Assembly: GCA_963576725.1 (NCBI GenBank)
Contig: OY755247.1
Location: forward strand, 18,627,957 to 18,691,956
Reading direction: 5' to 3'
Source: Azorinus chamasolen
Taxonomy: Eukaryota; Mollusca; Bivalvia; Cardiida; Solecurtidae
DNA: 64,000 bases
Notes under the pieces: generated by a model
What the model was told of the DNA's origin: nothing
Database searches by the model: none
What the model saw: the letters and a program-made list of their open reading frames with translations, nothing else
Program-made: the position numbers and the translations under genes
Shown here: piece by piece, positions 57,693 through 64,000 of the stretch
How positions within the stretch are numbered: position 1 is the first letter of the stretch
Layout of the letters: each line of letters begins with the position of its first letter

Positions 57693-57943
57693 TTAACCCT
57701 TTCCCTCATACAAACGTGTTTTCATGCATTTGCAAACAGAGGAAACCCAGATCAGACGGCTCCTACAGGAGCCGTCTGATCAGGGTCTACTCTGTTTGTT
57801 TATGGAATTTGATAGATCTGTGTCTTTACTTTCAAAAATAGCTACAATGTACCACCTTCCATATTTGATTATAACTGGTTTGTTCATGAATATTCAATGG
57901 GTATTTAAAATTTGGACTAAACACAGAACAGGGAAAGGGTTAA
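57693..57943 (-). mobile_element. HP2b MITE, complete
   Basis: TTAACCCTTTCCCTCAT to ACAGGGAAAGGGTTAA. Apex CTCCTACAGGAG. A TTAACCTTTTCACC stub at 57663 precedes it. Confidence 0.9.
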
Positions 57944-58150
57944 CTCTTTACTCCATAAACACACCTTTCTACACCTCTGCAAACAGAGTCATCTGACCAG
58001 GGTCTGCTCTGTTTGCTTATGGTATTCTACAGATCAGATTCTACAGTTTCTGCCATTGCTAAAAGATTCTGTGTCCATGTGCTATTATAACAAATTAATC
58101 TAATCCTTATTCATGACATCATTATTTCTTATATGAATATTCATATATAA
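57940..58150 (-). mobile_element. HP2a MITE with collapsed hairpin
   Basis: TTAACTCTTTACTCC to ATTCATATATAA, chained on both sides. The hairpin reads GCAAACAGAGTCATCTGACC, one arm missing. Confidence 0.82.
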
Positions 58151-58413
58151 CCCTTCCCCTGTTCTATGTATATTCCAAATGTCCATACCGAATACCATAT
58201 ATTCCGAATATTCATGAATAAAAAGAGTTATCATGAAATATGAACAGTGGAAAATTGTGGCCATGTTAGAAAGTAAAGAAACATATTTTTCAAATTCCTT
58301 TAAGCTAACACGTGAGAAGACCCAGATCAGACGGCTTCTGTAGCAGCCATCTAATCTGGGTCTATTCTATTTGCAAATATGTGAAACGGTGTTTATATGA
58401 GGGAAAAGGTTGA
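58147..58413 (+). mobile_element. HP2b MITE
   Basis: ATAACCCTTCCCCTGTTC to GAGGGAAAAGGTTGA. A CCGAATACCATATATTCC insertion lies in the left half. Apex eroded (CTTCTGTAGCAG). Confidence 0.82.
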
Positions 58414-58510
58414 ATTCTGAAAATAAGAGATCCTTTGAAAGCAAAAAGCAGCAACACCAAAAATGAAAATTGCAGACTTGGTTTAAATAAATCTGTTCAT
58501 GAGCAGTTAT

Positions 58511-58760
58511 TTAACCCTTTCCCTCATATAAACGTGTTTTCACGCATCTGCAAACAGAGTAGACCCAGATCAGACGGCTCCTATAGGAGCCGTCTGATCA
58601 GGGTCTGCTCTGTTTGCTAATAAAATTTTATAGATCTGTTTCTTTGCTTTCTAAGCTGTCTACAATGTTCCACCTTCCATATTTCTCTATAACTATTTTG
58701 TTAATGAATATTCAGTAGGTATTGAAATTTGGCCTAAATATAGAACAGGGAAAGGGTTAA
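58511..58760 (-). mobile_element. HP2b MITE, complete (reference copy)
   Basis: A 250-bp element. In this orientation: TTAACCCTTTCCCTCATATA, ACGTGTTTTCACGC, hairpin (arms GCAAACAGAGTAGACCC and GGGTCTGCTCTGTTTGC, apex GGCTCCTATAGGAGCC), GATCTGTTTCTTTGC, GTTCCACCTTCCATATTTC, AATGAATATTCAGTAGG, ATAGAACAGGG-AAAGGGTTAA. The two arms differ at two fixed positions that recur in nearly all HP2 copies (C/T in GAGYAGACC and T/A in CCCWGATC). No coding capacity. Confidence 0.92.
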
Positions 58761-58819
58761 AGTGCAGTAGGGGATTCAATTTTCATAAATAAACTAAAAG
58801 TGATGTGTTTATGTGTTTG

Positions 58820-58902
58820 ACAATCAGGAACTGTCTGATCTGAGTCTACCCTACTTGCGAAGCCATCCATCAAAAGGCATCTCAACCAGGTATAGGGTTA
58901 AC
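58820..58902 (+). repeat. HP2 right-half fragment
   Basis: GAACTGTCTGATCTGAGTC, TACCCTACTTGCG, TCAACCAGGTATAGGGTTAA. Confidence 0.6.
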
Positions 58903-59189
58903 CGATTCATTCCATCCATTCATTCATTCAAAATAGACTCCCCCATTTGCAACAGCCACAAAATCCGTTCAGAGACCTCAGCATTAAAAGGATTGAGATA
59001 AGATATAATCATACAAATCTACCTGCCATGATTTCACAAAGATGCTTCTATTGGTATATCTGAATGCCGATATCCTTATGACTACCGGATGTCAAAACCA
59101 TGTCTGCAAAAATTGTAGGTTAGTTTTTGACGCCTTTTTTACATTTAAGTTCTCTTCAGTGTTTGATGTGAAATTGAAAAGAATTTGAA
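58903..59189. other. Unidentified, with a short CATT repeat
   Basis: CATTCCATCCATTCATTCATT near 58910 is a small microsatellite. Nothing else is recognised. Confidence 0.45.
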
Positions 59190-59474
59190 ATAGCTCAAAA
59201 GTCACAGGAGCCCTCCTGTCTGGGTCTACACCCAGTGCAATGTTTAAGTGTCCTATGACCCATTATGCAAGCCATGTGTTTCTATGAATACTTAAGTTGA
59301 ATGGTCCATCAGTATTTAATTATCCATTCAATTTGAAAGGTTTAATTTCATTAGAGAATTTTGAATGAAAAACAGTGCAGTGCCTGATCAGACGGCTCCT
59401 ATAGGAGCCTCTGATCTGGGTCTACATTGTTTGCAAAGGAGTTGAAAGGGCGTATTTATGGAGTAAAGGGTTAA
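59190..59474 (+). repeat. HP8 pieces ending in an HP2a end
   Basis: GGAGCCCTCCTGTCTGGGTC fragment first. Then TGGTCCATCAGTATTTAATT and an HP8 left arm AAAACAGTGCAGTGCC with apex CTCCTATAGGAG. The right side is HP2a (AAAGGGCGTATTTATGG, AGTAAAGGGTTAA), so the copy is a hybrid. Confidence 0.65.
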
Positions 59475-59524
59475 TGCATTTACATTAGCACATTTAACTG
59501 TCATCTTTCTCTATGTGTTATTAG

Positions 59525-60703
59525 TCCCCCACCGGTTACCGGTTGGGGGACTATAGGTTTGCTCGATTCCGTCTGTCTGTCTGTCTGTCCATCCGTCTGT
59601 CTGTCCGTCTGTCCGTCTGTCACGCTTCTTGTCCGGGCCATATCTCCTACAAAGTTATGCCAAATTCATTATAACTTCACACATTGAAGAAGCATGATGA
59701 GGGCTAGTATCATGCACAAGGGTCATAACTCTAGCATCAATATATTTGGAGTTATTCCCCTTTTACATATTTTTTTGTCCGGACAATAACTCTTTATCTA
59801 CTGGTTCAATTGATTTGAAACTTCACATATGGAACAATCATGATAAGGGGTAGTGTCATACACAAGGGCCATAACTCTAGCATCAATATTTTTGGAGTTA
59901 TTCCCCTTTTTCATATTTTCTTGTCAGTCCGTCTGTCACACTTCGTGTCCGGGCAATATCTCCTACAAAGTTATGCCAAATTCATTATAACTTCACACAT
60001 TGAAGAAGCATGATGAGGGCTAGTGTCATGCACAAGGGTCATAACTCTAGCATCAATATTTTTGGAGTTATTCCCCTTTTACATATTTTTTTTGTCCGGA
60101 CAATAACTCTTTATCTACTGGTTCAATTGATTTGAAACTTCACATATGGAACAATCATGATCAGGGGTAGTGTCATACACAAGGGCCATAACTCTAGCAT
60201 CAATATTTTTGGAGTTATTCCCCTTTTTCACATTTTCTTGTCAGTCGGTCTGTCACACTTCGTGTCCGGGCAATATCTCCTACAAAGTTAGGCCAAATTC
60301 ATTATAACTTCACACATTGAAGAAGCATGATCAGGAGTAGTGTCATGCACAAGGGCCATAATTATAGCATCAATATTTTTGGAGTTATTCCCCTTTTTCA
60401 TATTTTTTTGTCCGGACAATAACTCTTTCTCTACTGGTTCAATTGATTTGAAACTTCACATATGGAACACGCATGATGAGGGGTAGTGTCATGCACAAGG
60501 GCAATAACTCTAGCATCAATATTTTTGGAGTTACTCCCCTTTTTCATATTTTCTTGTCGGGACAAAAACTTTTTATTTACTGATTCAATGTATGAAAGTA
60601 GGTACTAATACCATTCAGGTGGTCATGTATATACCATGGTCAACCACACCATGGGTGGGTGGGATGGGGAGAGTGGAGGTTTTTTTCAGTCCGGTGGGGG
60701 ACT
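59525..60703. mobile_element. 1.2-kb element with inverted ends and 316-bp tandem array
   Basis: Bounded by AGTCCCCCACCGG and CCGGTGGGGGACT as inverted repeats. The left end is followed by a near-palindrome (ACCGGTTACCGGT) and a GTCTGTCTGTC/GTCCGTCTGTC run. Then three tandem units start at 59621, 59937 and 60254 (CACACTTCGTGTCCGGGC). Each unit holds two related half-units ending in TTTTTGGAGTTATTCCCC. A CCATGGTCAACCACACCATGG palindrome lies near the right end. A non-autonomous DNA element is my best reading; class unknown and no clear target duplication. Confidence 0.75.
59566..59620. repeat. GTCTGTCT/GTCCGTCT microsatellite
   Basis: Interrupted (CTGT)n/(CCGT)n run at the head of the tandem array. 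Confidence 0.85.
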
Positions 60704-60807
60704 TATGTCTTGCATAGCAATACAACATGCCCTTGTTTGAATTTAACTTTTTTTATGTTCTTGATTTTTTAACTATTAACTGTTTCAAACAGCTGACATC
60801 CTGAACA

Positions 60808-61180
60808 AGAGGGCCGAGATGGCCCTTTAGAATCGCTCACATGATTACCATAGATTTAAGATTTTTGCTGGGTAGCCCATGTGGATCATGAGCAGTGGTC
60901 CAGCAGAACAAGATTTTCAGAGATTTAGAATATTGATTTTATCAAGACAATGATTCTGGCCAATGAAGATTGGGCTAAAAATGTGCCCTCTAGAGTAATT
61001 TTTCTAAGATTTGACCTAGTGACCTACTTTTTATTCCCACCCCACCTATGATCACACTCAACCTTGATATCACCAAGACAAACACTCTGAGCAAGTTTGA
61101 GGACGGACTGATGAACGGACAGACGGACAGACATGGTGACTGCAGTTTACCTCCCCAAAACTTTGTTTGTGGGGGTATAA
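60808..61180. repeat. Bivalve-type AAGAGGGCC repeat
   Basis: ACAAGAGGGCCGAGATGGCC, GGTAGCCCATGTGGATCATG, ATGAACGGACAGACGGACAG, then CTCCCCAAAACTTTG and GTGGGGGTATAAAAA. Same head style as 46.2 kb but a different body. Commonly seen in mollusc sequence; class unknown to me. Confidence 0.7.
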
Positions 61181-61192
61181 AAATCCCTCGCA

Positions 61193-61239
61193 ACTGTTTG
61201 CAAAAGTCTGTATAGGCACTTATATGAGTAAAGGGTTAA
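61193..61239 (+). repeat. HP2 right-end stub
   Basis: TGTTTGCAAAAGTCTG, TATAGGCACTTATATG, AGTAAAGGGTTAA. Confidence 0.6.
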
Positions 61240-61420
61240 CGGTACCCTTTGAATGCCGAGTACCTTGAATCAGTATGACAGGAAGTAATTTGCAAGAGGA
61301 TTTTAAATGGCAAACAGTGCAGACACTGATCAGAGGACACAAAGAATGATCTAGGTCTACACTGTTTGAACATTCCAGTACATACGATTCCACGCATTCG
61401 AAGCTTTCAAATAAAACATT
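61236..61420 (+). mobile_element. HP8 MITE
   Basis: TTAACGGTACCCTTTGAATGC, GGCAAACAGTGCAGACAC, apex lost (GAGGACACAAAG), GGTCTACACTGTTTG, ACGCATTCGAAGC. Starts at the TTAA of the previous stub. Confidence 0.65.
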
Positions 61421-61693
61421 TGTAACTTCCCTCTGTTCGTGTATTGTTGTGCACTTCAGCACTGAAATTACTTTTTACATGCAACAGCACTTTTGGGAAT
61501 TTCTAATGATAACATTTTGACCAGAAAATAATAAGAACTATGAATTAGGGAGATAGACTTTGTGACTTTTTTCCTTTTAGATTGAGAAATAAAAGTACAT
61601 TTTCCTGGTATGCCAAATGAGATACATTTGCAAAACAATTTAGCTCCAGGCGACATGCTCAGTACGTAGGTGTCTCTTCATGATCCAAATCAT
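61421..61693. other. No recognisable feature
   Basis: Unidentified sequence. Confidence 0.45.
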
Positions 61694-61919
61694 TTAACTC
61701 TTTCCCTTATATTAATGCCTTTTCACGCATCTGCAAACAGAGTAGACCCAGATCAGACAGCTCCTTTAGGAGCTCCCTGATCAGGATCTGCTCTGTTTGC
61801 TTTTGACATTATCTAGATCTGATCTACAGCTTTTGTAAAGGCAAGAAAATAAAAATTCAGCTAATAAATATTCACAATGTCATTTTTTCTGACTTGAATA
61901 TTGAACATATTAGGGTTAA
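61694..61919 (-). mobile_element. HP2c MITE, complete
   Basis: TTAACTCTTTCCCTTAT to AACATATTAGGGTTAA. Apex CTCCTTTAGGAG. Confidence 0.85.
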
Positions 61920-62370
61920 AACTCTTATCAAGTCTTCGAAAAGAAATGGAAGAAAGTCTGGTTCAAAAGCAGCTTTGATCAAGGTGAGATGAACTTACTC
62001 TAAATTCAGAAGGAGAATATGACTTGGATTTCACTCATACCATAATAATTATATGCAGCCTTCAAAATTTCTAAACTTCGGAGAACTGAGACCAGAGTTA
62101 CTTCCCTTTGAAGTAGGCACCAGCTGGTCCTCATCTGGAATAGCAACCAGCCTTAGAAATAAACATCCCACACCCCTCCTCCCTATCTCTATGGCAACAT
62201 ATCAGCAAAATCTAACACATCACTCATATGATAAACAAAAGTTCAAAGCTCTGTAAACTAGCATTGAAAAATCCCAACATGTACCCACCTACATCAAGAC
62301 TGAAACAGTTCTAACAAAATTTAGTATTTGAACTTCTTTCTTTCCAAAATCATCTGCAAGCAGGACTAAA
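61920..62370. other. Unidentified, lower AT than surroundings
   Basis: A 67-codon frame from 62053 contains a serine- and proline-containing segment but no motif I recognise. It has no neighbouring splice-supported exon that I can see, so I do not call a gene. Confidence 0.4.
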
Positions 62371-62579
62371 TTAACCCTTTACTCCATAAATATGCCTTTC
62401 AACGCCTTTACAGAGTAGACCCAGATCATGGCTCCTAGAGCTTATGATATAGATGTTATTCTGCAGTTTCTGTCTTGGCCAAAACTTCCTGTATCCATGT
62501 GCTATTATAACAATTAATCTAATTAATATTCATGATGTCACTATTTTCTTACATAAATATTCATGGAGTAAAGGGTTAA
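62371..62579 (-). mobile_element. HP2a MITE with collapsed hairpin
   Basis: TTAACCCTTTACTCC to GGAGTAAAGGGTTAA. Hairpin reduced to GATCATGGCTCCTAGAGC. Confidence 0.86.
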
Positions 62580-62608
62580 TCTTAACCCTTTACCACAAGA
62601 ATGTATTC

Positions 62609-62843
62609 TTAACCCTTTCCCTGTTCTATGTTTATTACAAATTTCATTGCCTACTGAAAATTCATTGACAAAATAGTTCAAATGAAAAATAGAAGGTGGA
62701 ACATTCTAGCCATTTTTAGAAACTAATGAAACAGATCTATCAAATTCCATTAGCAAACAGAGTAGACCTCTAGGAGCTGTCTGATCTGGGTCTACTCTGT
62801 TTGCAGATGCGTGAAAACATGTTTATAAGAGGGAAAGGGTTAA
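62609..62843 (+). mobile_element. HP2b MITE, left arm shortened
   Basis: TTAACCCTTTCCCTGTTC to GAGGGAAAGGGTTAA. The hairpin jumps from GAGTAGAC to CTCTAGGAGCTG. A TTAACCCTTTACCAC stub at 62582 precedes it. Confidence 0.86.
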
Positions 62844-62955
62844 CTCCATCAATATTTATTAGCAGAAGGGAAATTTTGGACAACTTCATAAACTGTACAA
62901 TCATACCAATATCATTCCAATAGCAAACAGAGCAGACCCTGATCAAACTGCATAA
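62840..62955 (+). repeat. HP2a left half
   Basis: TTAACTCCATCAATATTTATT, ATAAACTGTACAATCAT, GCAAACAGAGCAGACCC, then lost. Confidence 0.68.
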
Positions 62956-62997
62956 GCATTGTATATCCATTTACTTCACAGATCCACTGTTTAATTT

Positions 62998-63370
62998 CCT
63001 TTATAAACAGAGTAGACCCAGATCAGATGGTTCCTGAAGGAGCTGTCTGAGCAGGCTAAATTGCTCATTTTCTTTATGTATATACAGTAAAACCTCTCTA
63101 TAATGGCCACTAAATTGTGTTAATTAGTTATCTCTAGGGCAGGTGGCTGCTTAATTATAAAGCAATGTGAAAGTAAAACAGAACACTCCTATAGGAGTGT
63201 TCTGTTTTACTTTCACCTTGCTTTGAGCAGCCACCTGCTTTTAACACAAAATACTTGATGTAATTTTGTGGCCGTTATAGAGAGGTTTTACTGTAGAACC
63301 GTTTCTACAGTTTCTGCCGTGGGAAACAAAAACCATTGTAACTATTCAGCTTATAAATTTTCATGGTTTC
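62998..63370 (-). mobile_element. HP2a MITE split by PG1
   Basis: AACAGAGTAGACCCAG, hairpin GGTTCCTGAAGGAGC, then PG1, then CTACAGTTTCTGCCGTGG and ATTCAGCTTATAAATTTTC. Both ends are eroded. Confidence 0.7.
63085..63293. mobile_element. PG1 MITE with paired hairpin substitution
   Basis: CAGTAAAACCTCTCTATAAT to GAGGTTTTACTG in TA/TA. Apex AACACTCCTATAGGAGTGTT replaces the family's AACGCTCC...GGAGCGTT, changed on both arms (A at 63185, T at 63198). The left TTAA boundary has an ATTATA insertion. Confidence 0.89.
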
Positions 63371-63559
63371 ATGAATTATTATATATCTGAGGCGAAGCTA
63401 ACGTAACACACTTATGCATAACATCAATTTGAAAGGTGAAAACATTATGATCGCCAACATGGAACAAAAATCGAAGGCTAACTATATACATTAAGGGGGT
63501 AGACTTTAATAAACATTCTGTCTTGTCATGTAAGCTTTTACTCATTCCGTCATAATACA
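63371..63559. other. No recognisable feature
   Basis: Unidentified spacer between the HP2a remnant and the SINE. Confidence 0.45.
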
Positions 63560-63820
63560 GGGGCCTTCGTGGCAGAGTGCTTATGGTCTTTGACTTACAA
63601 TCGCTTAGCCCCTCACTACTGTGGGTTTGAATCCCGGTCTTTTCATGTGAGGAAGCCTTCCAGCTGGCTTGCGGTAGGTAGGTGGTTCTACCTCTATGTT
63701 CTTCTGTGCACCAAACTATGCAATTTGTTCCGTGCACAAAAGAACACCTGTAATTAGCTGGACTTCACGATATGACTGAAATATTGTTAACATATAAAAC
63801 CCGATAAAAACCAAACCAAA
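63560..63820 (+). mobile_element. tRNA-derived SINE
   Basis: GGGCCTTCGTGGCAGAGTGC carries a polymerase III A box (63570-63581) and GGTTTGAATCC a B box (63624-63634), so the head derives from a tRNA. The conserved middle GGAAGCCTTCCAGCTGGCTT, GCGGTAGGTAGGTGG and TTCTACC (63651-63693) and the 3' part with ATATGACTGAAATATTG and AAAACCCGATAAAAACC resemble a SINE family widespread in bivalves and other molluscs. I cannot assign the named family with certainty. The internal promoter looks usable, but the body is diverged. Confidence 0.82.
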
Positions 63821-64000
63821 TTTTCCCCTAGATGCTTCTTCAGACCCCAAAAGCCACGGTGTCTACATTACATTTGGATTCAGCTCTGCATATATATTAG
63901 TGTTCAAAGAAAGGAATACACCAGATTTCAGCAGACACAGTGGTCTTAAGACACAATAGAAACATAATTTGCAGTGATTCTTGAAATATACTGAAACATG
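63821..64000. other. No recognisable feature
   Basis: Unidentified sequence to the window edge. Confidence 0.45.

Noticed and set aside
63560..63640. Functional tRNA gene
   Set aside because: A and B boxes are present, but the segment cannot form a full cloverleaf by eye and continues into a conserved SINE body.
63369..63737. 122-codon minus-strand frame and overlapping 62-codon plus frame
   Set aside because: Both run through the tRNA-derived SINE, so the apparent reading frame is repeat sequence.
1..64000. CRISPR array or bacterial integron attC cluster
   Set aside because: Palindromes are dispersed, in both orientations, with their own terminal repeats and TTAA or TA duplications. There is no regular spacing, no spacers and no bacterial gene context.
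1..64000. Rho-independent terminators
   Set aside because: The hairpins lack the following T-run and occur in eukaryotic, gene-free repeat sequence.
1..64000. Conventional microRNA gene cluster
   Set aside because: The hairpins lie inside mobile elements with perfect arms and target duplications. Without small-RNA evidence they are better called MITE palindromes, although expression remains possible.
1..64000. Satellite DNA made of HP1/HP2 monomers
   Set aside because: Adjacent copies differ in family, orientation and junction type, and most sit in separate TTAA sites. Only the trio at 56.3-56.9 kb looks tandemly duplicated.

Overview
ORGANISM AND OVERALL CHARACTER. This is AT-rich animal nuclear DNA with no recognisable host exon, rRNA or functional tRNA gene. 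It carries repeat types common in mollusc genomes: a SINE with a Nin-DC-like domain, a second tRNA-headed SINE, dispersed repeats beginning AAGAGGGCC and ending in CGGACAGACGGACAGAC-type runs, and a GTCCCCCACCGG-bounded tandem array. A bivalve, perhaps a heterodont such as a clam, is my best guess (inference). The window reads as intergenic or long-intron sequence built almost wholly from transposon fossils. By hand tally, not computation, about two thirds of it belongs to a few families of miniature inverted-repeat elements (MITEs).

FAMILIES (names are mine). HP1: about 230 bp, TTAACCCATTCCCTC to GGAGGAAAGGGTTAA, with a central perfect palindrome of about 68 bp (GAAACCATTGTG arms). HP2: about 200-280 bp, with a 68-bp near-palindrome (GCAAACAGAG arms). 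HP2a has TTTACTCCATG/GGAGTAAAGGG ends, HP2b has CCCTGTTCTATG/CATAGAACAGGG on one side and CCCTCATATAAA/ATGAGGGAAAGGG on the other, and HP2c resembles HP2b at its ends but has HP2a-like AATATTCATG interiors. HP5: about 210 bp, TTAACTCTTTGCACGCT ends, AACAGTTTGGATCC palindrome. HP7: about 250 bp, TTAACCCTTCTCTTGCT ends. HP8: an ACAGTGCAGACCC palindrome. All of these end in TTAA and look like piggyBac-type MITEs. PG1-PG4 are about 200-310 bp, bounded by TA/CAGT...ACTG/TA, and look like pogo/Tigger-type MITEs with a 70-74 bp palindrome in the middle. PAL4 (GGTCCATGCTTATAAAGC), PAL6 (CCTATGTTGTGACCACTC) and PAL9 (CGAGGGCTTGGTGC) are further palindromic families. Strand '+' for HP1 means GGAGGAAAGGGTTAA lies at the right. 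Strand '+' for HP2 means the GCAGACCCTGATC arm comes first.

LAYOUT. 1-12 kb: HP1/HP2 elements, with PG copies nested in HP2 at 4.4, 5.1 and 9.3 kb and a PAL4 between two inverted HP2 pieces at 11.5 kb. 12.9-14.6 kb: one HP2c split by an HP1 and by a 1,176-bp transposon that keeps what looks like a transposase first exon. 17.3 kb: Nin-DC-like SINE. 18-26 kb: more HP/PG elements. 26.3-27.4 kb: a PAL6 split by a 993-bp long-inverted-repeat element with an exact 8-bp target duplication. 28-45 kb: HP/PG chains, including four HP2 copies end to end (44.2-45.0 kb). 46-47 kb: a bivalve-type repeat split by HP2b. 56.3-56.9 kb: three HP1 copies in a row. 59.5-60.7 kb: a 1.2-kb element with three 316-bp tandem units. 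63.56-63.82 kb: a second SINE.

HOW THE PARTS RELATE. Elements land in each other's TTAA or TA sites, so relative ages can be read and several empty sites rebuilt. The most unusual feature is that families with different ends share the same kind of central hairpin, closed by CTCC-TNNA-GGAG. Several copies carry matched substitutions on both arms, so the palindromes appear to be maintained or recopied as units. No gene for the enzymes that would mobilise them is present here.
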